64,000 nucleotides of DNA from NCBI GenBank assembly GCA_963733505.1, contig CAVTDW010000008.1:124001-188000 (forward strand), read 5' to 3'. The DNA is from JALYXV01 sp963733505 (GTDB lineage: Bacteria; Actinomycetota; Acidimicrobiia; Acidimicrobiales; Palsa-688). This document shows positions 1 to 7,518 of this stretch, one piece after another. The notes under the pieces were generated by a model. That model was not told where the DNA came from and did not search any database. It was given only the letters and a program-made list of their open reading frames with translations. The number at the start of each line of letters is the position of its first letter. Position 1 is the stretch's first letter. The position numbers and the translations under genes were made by a program.

Positions 1-102
1 TCGCCGAATGAAGCGGTCGACTACTTCCGGCTCATCCGCGATCAGCCGCCTGAGCCGACCGACGGTGCAGAAGGGACCGACGCCCGCTCCGTTTTGGCCT
101 AG
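1..102 (+). CDS. C-terminal tail of an upstream gene cut by the window edge
   Basis: Reading from base 1, frame 1 stays open for 33 codons and ends at TAG 100-102. The tail is acidic and proline-rich (DQPPEPTDGAEGTDARSVLA). The composition looks like a real disordered C-terminus rather than noise, but no domain is visible, so the product is unknown. About 150 bases without a clear gene follow before the STAS gene. Confidence 0.4.
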   Translation, partial: SPNEAVDYFRLIRDQPPEPTDGAEGTDARSVLA

Positions 103-252
103 AGCGGGGGGCTGTCACCGGCCGGGAGGTGTACCGTCAGGAGGGACACGGCGAGAGCCCGTAACGTGTCGACCCGGCCTCGTTTTGCTGGTTCCGGGAG
201 CGTCGCCCCAGACCCCGGCACCGCAAACCAGACCGATGCTGGTCTACCTGGG

Positions 253-633
253 ATGAGTGTGATGGTTGCTTCCTTTGCTGCCCCCGACCGCGGTTTTGCG
301 CCGGTGCTGTCGATTGTCGAGGTCGACCGGACGATCGTCTGGCTCGACACTGACGGCGACCGCACCGCGGTGTGGCTCAACGGTGAACACGACAGTGCCA
401 CCGTGGCTTTCCTGGCCGACGCCCTGGCGAGGGCAATCTTTGTCGACGACGCCGACGTGATCGTCGACTTGCGCGCCGTGACCTTCGTAGACGCGGCGAC
501 GATCGGTGTGCTGATACGAGGCCGCAACATCCTGCGAACCCAGTCCCGGAGCCTCACCCTGCGATACCCGCAGCGCTGCGCCTCGATCGTGATCGGCATC
601 TGTGGGCTGACCGACCTGGTCGAGGCCGCCTGA
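253..633 (+). CDS. STAS-domain protein (anti-anti-sigma-like)
   Basis: A 126-residue protein with one STAS domain. The pattern is a beta strand with WLNGEHDSATV, an alternating hydrophobic core (DVIVDLRAVTFVDAATIGVL), then helices to the end. STAS proteins of this size usually bind anti-sigma kinases of the RsbW/SpoIIAB type and are switched by Ser/Thr phosphorylation. The usual D-S-S/T core reads FVDAATIG here, so a Thr could be the phosphosite (inference). ATG 253 is preferred over the longer frame from 166 because the added N-terminus looks non-coding. An alternative start is ATG 262. No partner kinase is adjacent; the nearest ATPase of that class is at 45.5-45.9 kb. Confidence 0.75.
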   Translation: MSVMVASFAAPDRGFAPVLSIVEVDRTIVWLDTDGDRTAVWLNGEHDSATVAFLADALARAIFVDDADVIVDLRAVTFVDAATIGVLIRGRNILRTQSRSLTLRYPQRCASIVIGICGLTDLVEAA

Positions 634-709
634 CGGCTCGAACAGCCAGGTGCGCTGCGGTTCCCGGTATGCTCACGGGACCGCTAGAAATCGTTCGAGG
701 AGCAAACGC

Positions 710-1990
710 GTGCCCGCCACTGTGGTCGTCGGTACCCAATGGGGCGACGAGGGCAAGGGCAAGTTGACCGACCTGCTGGCCCGCGAAATGAACATGGTGG
801 TCCGCTATCAAGGCGGCCACAACGCGGGTCACACCATCGTCGTTGATGGTGAGTCCTTCGCCTTGCAGCTGCTCCCGAGCGGCGTCCTCTACCCCCACAT
901 CACCCCGATCATCGGCAACGGCGTCGTCGTCGATCCCGGTGTCCTCCTGGGCGAGATCGATCTCCTCACGTCCCGTGGCATTGACTGCTCCAAGCTCAAG
1001 GTGTCGGGCAACGCCCACCTGATCATGCCGTACCACCAGGAGCTCGATGCCATCATCGAGCGCTACCTCGGTCGCAACAAGCTGGGCACGACGCGCCGCG
1101 GTATCGGGCCGGCGTACGCCGACAAGGCGTCGAGGGTGGGGCTGCGGGTCCAGGACCTGCTCGACCCGAAGATCTTCCGCCAAAAGCTCGAGGTCGTGCT
1201 CAAGGAGAAGAACCAGGTCCTGGCCAAGGTGTACAACCGGTTGCCGCTGTCGATCGACGACATCGCCGCCCGGTATCTCGACGAGTACGCGCCCCGGCTG
1301 GCTCCGATGATCGCCGATTGTGTCGGCCTGGTGCACGAGGCGCTGGAGGCCGGTCAGGCGATCCTGCTCGAAGGTGCCCAGGCCACGTTCCTCGACCTGG
1401 ATCACGGCACGTATCCCTTCGTAACCTCGTCCAACCCCGTGGCCGGTGGGGCCTGCGTCGGTGCGGGGATCGGTCCTCGGCATATCGATCAGGTCATCGG
1501 CATCGCCAAGGCCTATTGCACCCGGGTGGGAGCAGGCCCATTTCCGACCGAGCAGTTCGAGGGCGTGGGCGAGGTGCTCGTCGACCGGGGCCATGAGTAC
1601 GGCACGGTGACCGGCCGCCGACGGCGGCCCGGATGGTTCGACGCCGTCATGGTCCGCCATGCCGTGCGACTGAACTCCCTGTCGGAGATCGCCGTGACCA
1701 AGCTCGACGTCCTCGACGCCTTCGCCACCTTGAAGGTCTGCGTCGCCTACGACCACGACGGCGTGCGCCACCGGCACCTGCCCTACCACCAAAGCGTCCT
1801 GCACGAGGTCACCCCGGTATACGAGGAACTTCCCGGCTGGGAGACCGACCTCACGCAGGTAACCGAGTTGAGCGAGCTGCCGGCCGCGGCCAAGGACTAC
1901 ATCCATTTCCTGGCGGATCAGTGCGGCGTTCCCATCCGCCTCGTCGGCGTCGGGCCGGGTCGAGACCAGTTGGTCCGCTTCGATTCATGA
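710..1990 (+). CDS. purA: Adenylosuccinate synthase
   Basis: Catalyses GTP-dependent joining of IMP and aspartate to adenylosuccinate, the first committed AMP step. At 426 residues it matches the family length. The P-loop-like GTQWGDEGKGK lies at residues 8-18 and contains the catalytic Asp; GGHNAGHT near residue 35 carries the catalytic His. I chose GTG 710 because GAGGAGC sits about 6 bases upstream and because the family begins just before this motif; the longer frame from 650 has no such support. TATGCT at 668-673 could be a -10 box. The stop overlaps purD by 4 bases (ATGA), so this gene heads the purA-D-E-B-C-S-Q run. Confidence 0.97.
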   Translation: MPATVVVGTQWGDEGKGKLTDLLAREMNMVVRYQGGHNAGHTIVVDGESFALQLLPSGVLYPHITPIIGNGVVVDPGVLLGEIDLLTSRGIDCSKLKVSGNAHLIMPYHQELDAIIERYLGRNKLGTTRRGIGPAYADKASRVGLRVQDLLDPKIFRQKLEVVLKEKNQVLAKVYNRLPLSIDDIAARYLDEYAPRLAPMIADCVGLVHEALEAGQAILLEGAQATFLDLDHGTYPFVTSSNPVAGGACVGAGIGPRHIDQVIGIAKAYCTRVGAGPFPTEQFEGVGEVLVDRGHEYGTVTGRRRRPGWFDAVMVRHAVRLNSLSEIAVTKLDVLDAFATLKVCVAYDHDGVRHRHLPYHQSVLHEVTPVYEELPGWETDLTQVTELSELPAAAKDYIHFLADQCGVPIRLVGVGPGRDQLVRFDS

Positions 1991-3246
1991 CGAGGGTTTG
2001 TGTTGTCGGAGCCGGAGCCCGCGAGCATGCCCTCGCGGTCGCTCTGGCCAGGACCGCCTCGGTCGTCGTGTCGCCGGGCAACCCGGGCATCACGGCACTC
2101 AGCCCCGGCATCGCGTGCACGCCCCGACCGGCTGAGGAGATCGAGGCCGACCTCTTCGTCATCGGGCCCGAAGGGCCACTGGTCGACGGCTTGGCCGACC
2201 GTCTCCGCGCTCGGGGAAAGCTCGTCCTCGGGCCCGGCGCAGAAGGCGCCCAAGTCGAGGGCTCGAAGGCCTGGATGAAGGAGTTGCTGGTCAGCGCGGG
2301 CGTGCCGACCGCAGCCCACGGCACCTTCGACGCCGAGGCACCGGCGGTGGCGTTCCTGCGACAGCTCACCGGTGATGGGCCGTATGTGGTCAAGACCGAT
2401 GGTCTGGCCGCCGGCAAGGGCGTGCTGGTGACGGCCTCCATCGACGAGGCGATCGACGATGTCCAAGCCAAACTCTCGGGCTCGGCCTTCGGTCCTGCCG
2501 GTCGGCGAGTGGTGATCGAGGAAGGGCTGGTCGGCGAGGAGCTATCCGTGATGGCGCTGTGCGACGGGACCCGAGCGGTGCCGCTGGCAGCCGCCCAGGA
2601 CTTCAAGCGGGCGGGCGAGGGCGACACCGGGCCCAACACGGGGGGGATGGGTGCCTTCTCACCGGTACCTGGCGCGGGCGACGATCTGGTCGACACCGTC
2701 ATGGACCAGGCGGTACTGCCCACGCTCGCGGCGCTCAGGCGCCAGGGCATCGACTACCGGGGCGTGCTGTACGCCGGGATCATGCTCACCGCCGATGGCC
2801 CCAAGGTCCTCGAGTTCAACGTCCGCTTCGGCGACCCCGAAGCGCAGGTGGTACTGCCCCGATGGCACGGCGATGTGGTCGCGTTCCTGGCGTCGGCCGC
2901 CGCTGGATCGCTCGGACCGAGCCCGACGTTTTCCGACCAGGCCGCGGTCTGTGTGGTGCTGGCCGCCGAGGGCTACCCGAGCGAGCCGCGGACCGGCGAT
3001 GTCATCAGGGGCTGGGATGAAGCTGCAACGATGGAGGGCGTGCAACTGTACGCGGCCTCGGTGGCCCAAGACGCCCGCGGCCTGACCACCAGCGGGGGTC
3101 GGGTACTGAGCGTCTCGGCGTTGGGTGACGCCCTTCCCGACGCCCGCGACCGGGCCTACGCCGCCGCCGCCATGATCGACTGGCCAGGGCGGCTGATGCG
3201 CCGCGATATCGCCTCCCGAGCGGCCGTCGGGGTGGAGGGGCCATGA
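1987..3246 (+). CDS. purD: Phosphoribosylamine-glycine ligase (GARS)
   Basis: Second step of de novo purine synthesis: ATP-dependent ligation of glycine to phosphoribosylamine. The protein is 419 residues, the normal length. It opens with the N-domain signature VVGAGAREHALA, followed by an ATP-grasp domain (YVVKTDGLAAGKGV, then NTGGMGAFSP) and the late grasp motif EFNVRFGDPEAQVVLP, which binds Mg-ATP. The start overlaps the purA stop by 4 bases and the end overlaps purE by 4, indicating translational coupling. All expected blocks are present without a break. Confidence 0.97.
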   Translation: MTRVCVVGAGAREHALAVALARTASVVVSPGNPGITALSPGIACTPRPAEEIEADLFVIGPEGPLVDGLADRLRARGKLVLGPGAEGAQVEGSKAWMKELLVSAGVPTAAHGTFDAEAPAVAFLRQLTGDGPYVVKTDGLAAGKGVLVTASIDEAIDDVQAKLSGSAFGPAGRRVVIEEGLVGEELSVMALCDGTRAVPLAAAQDFKRAGEGDTGPNTGGMGAFSPVPGAGDDLVDTVMDQAVLPTLAALRRQGIDYRGVLYAGIMLTADGPKVLEFNVRFGDPEAQVVLPRWHGDVVAFLASAAAGSLGPSPTFSDQAAVCVVLAAEGYPSEPRTGDVIRGWDEAATMEGVQLYAASVAQDARGLTTSGGRVLSVSALGDALPDARDRAYAAAAMIDWPGRLMRRDIASRAAVGVEGP

Positions 3247-3692
3247 AGGTGGCGGTGCTCATGGGATCCGCCAGCGACCAGGCCCGGATGTCGCAGGCCA
3301 CGGAGTTGCTGGGCAGCTTCGGTGTCGAGGCCAGCGAGCACGTCCTTTCGGCCCACCGGACCCCCGAGGCGGTGGCGACCTTCGCCCGGGCGGCCCGCGA
3401 CCACGGCTACGGCGTCCTCATCTGCGGCGCCGGGATGGCCGCCGCCCTTCCCGGTGTGGTCGCGGCGTTCACCACCCTTCCGGTGATCGGCGTGCCGCTG
3501 TCGGGCAGCGCCCTGTCGGGTGTCGATGCCCTCTACGCCATCGTGCAGATGCCGCGCGGCGTGCCCGTCGCGACCGTCGCCATCGACGGGGCCGCCAATG
3601 CCGCCTTGCTGGCGGTCGAGATCCTCGCCGTTACCGATAGCGCCCTGGCGGCCAAGCTGGCGACCTACCGCGAGGCGTGGACGGCCACGTGA
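3243..3692 (+). CDS. purE: N5-carboxyaminoimidazole ribonucleotide mutase
   Basis: Class I PurE, moving the carboxyl group of N5-CAIR to give CAIR. The protein is 149 residues. It shows the substrate loop GSASD at residues 8-12, SAHRTPE near 40, and the GAGMAAALPGVVAA loop with catalytic His and Gly positions. Class I enzymes normally need PurK to make N5-CAIR; no purK is in this window, so it must lie elsewhere. The gene is coupled to its neighbours by ATGA (purD) and GTGA (purB) overlaps. Confidence 0.95.
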   Translation: MKVAVLMGSASDQARMSQATELLGSFGVEASEHVLSAHRTPEAVATFARAARDHGYGVLICGAGMAAALPGVVAAFTTLPVIGVPLSGSALSGVDALYAIVQMPRGVPVATVAIDGAANAALLAVEILAVTDSALAAKLATYREAWTAT

Positions 3693-5026
3693 TTCCCCGC
3701 TACTCGCTGCCCGCCATGGCCGAGTTGTTCACCGACACATCCAAGCTGGCCAACTGGCTCGAGATCGAGGTGCTGGCGGTTGAGGCGTGGGCCCGCCTCG
3801 GTGTGATCCCGGTCGAGGATGCCACGGCCGTACGGGAGCGGGCGCCGGTCGTAGACGACGAACTGGTGGCCGCGGTGGCGCAGCGGGAGACGGTGACGGA
3901 CCACGACGTGGCGGCGTTCGTCGACGTCATCCAGGACCGCATCGGCGGCGGAGCCGGCAAATGGGTCCACTACGGGCTCACGTCCTCGGATGTCGTGGAT
4001 ACCGCCTGGTGTGTGATCCTGACCAAGGCGGCCGAGCTGTTGATCGGCGCTTCGGGTGAGCTGATCGAGGCGTTGCGCGAACGGGCGATCGAGCATCGCG
4101 ATACCGCCATGGTCGGCCGGACCCACGGCATCCACGCCGAGCCGACGACCTTCGGGCGCAAGCTGGCGCTGTGGGCGCTGCAGGCGGACCGCGATCGGCA
4201 GCGCTTGATCGCGGCTCGCCGAGGGATCGCCGTAGGCAAGCTCTCCGGTGCGGTCGGCACCTACTCCAACATCGATCCCGCGGTGGAGAACGACGTGTGC
4301 CGGGCTCTCGGGCTGACGCCCGTGCCGGCCACACAGGTGATTGCACGAGACCGCCACGCCGAGTTCCTGTGGGCGTGCGCGTCGCTCGGCGCCACCGTGG
4401 AGATGATGGCGACCGAGGTCCGACACCTGCAACGAACCGAGGTGCGGGAGGTGGAGGAGGCATTTCGGGTCGGGCAGAAGGGGAGCTCGGCCATGCCCCA
4501 CAAGCGCAACCCGATCAAAAGTGAGCAGTTGTCCGGGCTCGCCCGGGTGTTGCGGGGGTACCTGGGCGCGGGGCTGGAAGACGTGGCCTTGTGGCATGAA
4601 CGCGACATATCCCATAGCTCGGTGGAGCGCGTGATCCTCCCCGACGCCGGCCTGCTGGCGTACTACCTGTTGGTGCGGATGACGGCCCTGATCCGCGGGC
4701 TGGTCATTTTCCCCGACCGGATGTTGACCAACCTGGACCGGTCGTACGGGCTCGTGTTCAGCCAGCCCGTCCTGCTCGCCTTGGTCGGGTCGGGGCTGAC
4801 CCGCGACGCCGCCTATCGCATCGTGCAGCGCGACGCCCTGACGGCGTGGGGCGAGGGGCAGCCGTTCCGGGACGTGCTGGAGGCCGACCCCGAGGTGCCG
4901 TTGGGCAAGGTGGCGCTGGACGAGGCGTTCGACCTGCGGCGCAGCCTGCGCCACGGGGGCCGGGTGTTCGAGGCGCTGGCCGGGGTGGCCCGGCCCGACG
5001 AGATCGAGATCGGAACGGGAGCCTGA
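3689..5026 (+). CDS. purB: Adenylosuccinate lyase
   Basis: Fumarase-superfamily lyase that acts twice in purine synthesis, on SAICAR and on adenylosuccinate. The protein is about 445 residues. The family signature GSSAMPHKRNP lies near residues 263-273 and carries the mobile catalytic loop; GRTHGIHAEPTTFG near 140 holds a catalytic His. GTG 3689 gives a GTGA overlap with purE and starts at VIPRYSLPAM, close to the usual N-terminus; an in-frame GTG at 3677 would add four residues. Confidence 0.96.
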   Translation: MIPRYSLPAMAELFTDTSKLANWLEIEVLAVEAWARLGVIPVEDATAVRERAPVVDDELVAAVAQRETVTDHDVAAFVDVIQDRIGGGAGKWVHYGLTSSDVVDTAWCVILTKAAELLIGASGELIEALRERAIEHRDTAMVGRTHGIHAEPTTFGRKLALWALQADRDRQRLIAARRGIAVGKLSGAVGTYSNIDPAVENDVCRALGLTPVPATQVIARDRHAEFLWACASLGATVEMMATEVRHLQRTEVREVEEAFRVGQKGSSAMPHKRNPIKSEQLSGLARVLRGYLGAGLEDVALWHERDISHSSVERVILPDAGLLAYYLLVRMTALIRGLVIFPDRMLTNLDRSYGLVFSQPVLLALVGSGLTRDAAYRIVQRDALTAWGEGQPFRDVLEADPEVPLGKVALDEAFDLRRSLRHGGRVFEALAGVARPDEIEIGTGA

Positions 5027-5028
5027 CG

Positions 5029-5952
5029 ATGAGCTGGGAGCACGTGTCGTCCGGGAAGGTTCGGGACATCTACCGGCTGGACGAGGATCGCCTGGTGCTG
5101 GTCACATCGGACCGGATCTCGGCCTTCGACGTGGTGATGGCCGAGCCCATTGCCGACAAGGGTCGGGTCCTGACGGCTCTGTCAGCATTCTGGCTGGAGA
5201 AGTTGCGCGACGTGGCGCCACACCATCTGTTGAGCGTCGACGTTCCCGCGGGAGCTCCTTCGGCGCTTGGGGGGCTCGGCGGATTGGCGGGGCGGGTCAT
5301 GGTCGTGCGCCGGGCGAAGATGCTGCCCATCGAGTGCGTGGTGCGGGGGTACCTGTCGGGTTCGGCGTGGGCGGAGTACCGCCGGTCGGGAACCATGCAC
5401 GGCCAAGCGTTGCCGACGGGGTTGCGTCAGTCGGAGCGGTTGCCCGAGGCGGTGTTCACGCCCTCGACCAAGGCCGAGGTCGGGCATGACGAGAACATCT
5501 CCTTCGACCAGGCGACCGAGCTGGTGGGCCTCGAGACGGCCAAGCTGGCGCGGGAGATCAGCCTGGAGCTGTACCGGCGGGGAGCGGCGTGGGCCGCGGA
5601 GCGGGGCATCATCGTGGCCGACACCAAGTTCGAGTTGGGATTCATCGACGGGGAACTCGCCATCTGCGACGAGGTGCTGACACCGGACTCGTCCCGATTC
5701 TGGCCCGTGGAGGGGTGGCAGCCTGGGGCGACGCCGCCGTCGTTCGACAAGCAGCCCCTGCGGGATTGGCTGGAGCAGACCGGGTGGGACAAGACCCCGC
5801 CCCCGCCGGCGCTGCCCGACCAGGTCGTCGCCGCGACCCGCCGGCGCTATGTCGAGGCCTACGAGCGCTTGAGCGGCGCTCGGCTGGCGGACTGGCCCCC
5901 GACCGCGGGCGGGACGGATCGCGGGGTAGCCGACGCCGGGGAGCGGCGGTGA
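5029..5952 (+). CDS. purC: SAICAR synthase
   Basis: Phosphoribosylaminoimidazole-succinocarboxamide synthase, joining CAIR and aspartate with ATP. The protein is 307 residues. Visible motifs are SSGKVRDIYRL at the N-terminus (nucleotide binding), IECVVRGYLSGSAW and DTKFELGF, followed by DEVLTPDSSRFW. The start lies two bases after the purB stop and the end overlaps purS by GTGA. The proline-rich C-terminal tail (PTAGGTDRGVADAGERR) is not conserved in the family and probably disordered. Confidence 0.96.
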   Translation: MSWEHVSSGKVRDIYRLDEDRLVLVTSDRISAFDVVMAEPIADKGRVLTALSAFWLEKLRDVAPHHLLSVDVPAGAPSALGGLGGLAGRVMVVRRAKMLPIECVVRGYLSGSAWAEYRRSGTMHGQALPTGLRQSERLPEAVFTPSTKAEVGHDENISFDQATELVGLETAKLAREISLELYRRGAAWAAERGIIVADTKFELGFIDGELAICDEVLTPDSSRFWPVEGWQPGATPPSFDKQPLRDWLEQTGWDKTPPPPALPDQVVAATRRRYVEAYERLSGARLADWPPTAGGTDRGVADAGERR

Positions 5953-6212
5953 GGTTCGCCGTGCTCGTCGAAGTGGCGCTGCGGCCGGGGATCGCCGACC
6001 CGCAGGGGGCCACCATCGAACGCTCACTCCCGGCGCTCGGCTTCGACCACGTGAGTGGGGTGCGCACCGGCAAGGCCATCCGCTTCTCCATCGACGCCGA
6101 CGGTGAGGCGTCGGCCCGGGATCAGGTCGACGAACTCTGCCGGCGCTTCCTCACCAACCCGGTGATCGAGGACGCCCGAGTGACCCTCGCCGAGGAGGCG
6201 GTACCCCGATGA
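5949..6212 (+). CDS. purS: FGAM synthase subunit PurS
   Basis: Small subunit of the three-part formylglycinamidine ribonucleotide synthase (PurS-PurQ-PurL), where it helps hold the glutaminase on the synthetase. The protein is 87 residues, the standard size. It shows FAVLVEVALRPGIADPQGATIE, then the GFDHVSGVRTGKAI strand and a C-terminal helix (CRRFLTNPVIEDARV). It begins at a GTGA overlap with purC and ends with an ATGA overlap into purQ. Confidence 0.95.
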   Translation: MRFAVLVEVALRPGIADPQGATIERSLPALGFDHVSGVRTGKAIRFSIDADGEASARDQVDELCRRFLTNPVIEDARVTLAEEAVPR

Positions 6213-6658
6213 CAAGGGTCGGCGTGGTGCTGTTTCCCGGCAGCAATTGCGAGCACGACGTCGTCGAAGCGGTCCGCGCCCTCGGCGGCGACGCCGATCT
6301 CATTTGGCACGGCGCGACCGATGTCGGTCCCGTCGATGCGGTCGTCCTACCTGGAGGTTTTGCCCATGGCGACTATCTGCGGCCCGGTGCGATCGCCCGC
6401 TTCTCGCCCATCATGGCTGCCATTGAAGCGTTCGCGGCGGACGGTGGCGCCGTCATCGGGATCTGCAATGGTTTCCAAATTCTTACCGAAGCACGTCTGT
6501 TACCGGGAGCGCTGCAGAAGAATCGGGGCCTGACGTTCCTCTGCATGCCCGTCGAGTTGCAAGTGTGCTCAACACGGTCGGTATTGACGACAGAATCTCA
6601 CGCGAGGTCAGCGGTTAAGGATTCCTATCAATCATTTCGAGGGAAACTACACCTGTGA
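6209..6658 (+). CDS. purQ: PurQ glutaminase, N-terminal part (gene frameshifted)
   Basis: Glutamine amidotransferase subunit of FGAM synthase. The first 126 or so residues are normal: VVLFPGSNCEHDVVEA, PGGFAHGDYLRPGAIA, and the nucleophile motif GICNGFQ. After LQVCSTRSVLT (about 6587) the frame degenerates and stops at 6658. Homology resumes in frame 1 as DRISREVSG (6589-6615), then in frame 0 from RIPINHF (6618 on). This fits two separate one-base losses, one at an expected GG near 6588 and one in a T run near 6616. The gene also has much lower third-position GC than its neighbours. Confidence 0.9.
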   Translation: MTRVGVVLFPGSNCEHDVVEAVRALGGDADLIWHGATDVGPVDAVVLPGGFAHGDYLRPGAIARFSPIMAAIEAFAADGGAVIGICNGFQILTEARLLPGALQKNRGLTFLCMPVELQVCSTRSVLTTESHARSAVKDSYQSFRGKLHL

Positions 6659-6950
6659 TGCCGAAACCTTAAGCATGCTGAAGAGCGACGATCGAATCGT
6701 TCTGAGGTACGTGGACAACCCCAATGGTTCGGTCGATGGCATCGCCGGCATCTGCAATGCCGAAGGAAATGTCGTCGGTCTCATGCCCCATCCCGAGCGG
6801 GCATCGGACCTGTTGCTGGGGTCGGCCGACGGCGCGTCGCTCCTGCGGTCCCTCCTCTCGGCGGCCGGCGGCCCAACCGCTTCGACTGCTGCACATGGCA
6901 TGGGGATAACGGCGACCCCCGCCGAAACAGCGTTGACGGCTCACGCCTGA
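6621..6950 (+). CDS. purQ: PurQ C-terminal part after the frameshifts
   Basis: This frame carries the rest of PurQ: IPINHFEGNYTCDAETL, then DNPNGSVDGIAGICN, and GNVVGLMPHPERA, which supplies the His and Glu of the Cys-His-Glu triad. It ends at 6950 after an Ala/Thr-rich tail. It has no start of its own upstream of this block and is best read with 6209-6587 as one about 240-residue protein. Every catalytic residue survives if the two small indels are corrected. Confidence 0.85.
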   Translation: MPINHFEGNYTCDAETLSMLKSDDRIVLRYVDNPNGSVDGIAGICNAEGNVVGLMPHPERASDLLLGSADGASLLRSLLSAAGGPTASTAAHGMGITATPAETALTAHA

Positions 6951-6989
6951 CCGGCGCGAACTAGCCGAAACTAGGTCACCCGAGACGAA

Positions 6990-7418
6990 CTAGAGGTCTC
7001 CGGCCCCGCGCCGGATCCCGGCCCGGCGCAGCACCGAGGCGTCGATACCGGCCTCACGCCAGGCGGCGTAGGTGATGCCTTTGCGCTCGGAGTAGTTCTT
7101 GGCCGCCTTGACGAAGCCCTCCTCCAGGGCAACCAGATCGACCGCGGCGTCCTTGTTGGCGAGCTCGCTGGTGAGATTGAGCCGTTCCTGTACCAGGTGA
7201 ACTTTGGTCAAGGGGTCGGCTGATTCGATCTTGTCCTCGATCTGTTGCAGCCGCTTTTCGATCGTATCTGGGTTCCGCTTGCGGCCCCGCTTGGGCTTGT
7301 GGGCCTCCATCGCCTCCAGATACCGCCGAACGGCGCGACCCTCCTCACGACCGACCGCCAAGGCGTCCTTGTGGGCCTGCGACATGGGCGCCTTACCACC
7401 GCTCGACTTGGCTGCCAT
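6990..7418 (-). CDS. Conserved-looking hypothetical protein, antisense inside the pur cluster
   Basis: A 142-residue basic, charged, helical protein. It has a Lys/Arg-rich centre (HKPKRGRKRNPDTIEK), a predicted coiled coil (EKRLQQIEDKIESADP...VHLVQERLNLTSEL) and a compact C-terminus with AAKNYSERKGITYAAWREAG and a closing RRAGIRRG. The C-terminal block looks like a small helical DNA- or nucleoid-binding module, but I cannot name the family. It is on the opposite strand between purQ and purL and so must have its own promoter, probably within 7419-7518. No transmembrane segment or signal peptide is seen. Confidence 0.7.
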   Translation of the reverse strand: MAAKSSGGKAPMSQAHKDALAVGREEGRAVRRYLEAMEAHKPKRGRKRNPDTIEKRLQQIEDKIESADPLTKVHLVQERLNLTSELANKDAAVDLVALEEGFVKAAKNYSERKGITYAAWREAGIDASVLRRAGIRRGAGDL

Positions 7419-7518
7419 ATGGTCAGTCTCTCACAACGCGCCTTGTCCGATAGGACTTTCTTTTCCCCATTTCATGGGCCGGTGAGCCGTTTCCTGAGGG
7501 CACTTTCAACGGGAGGAC

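Noticed and set aside
634..709. Purine riboswitch before purA
   Set aside because: The leader is only about 75 bases and lacks a recognisable three-way junction core.
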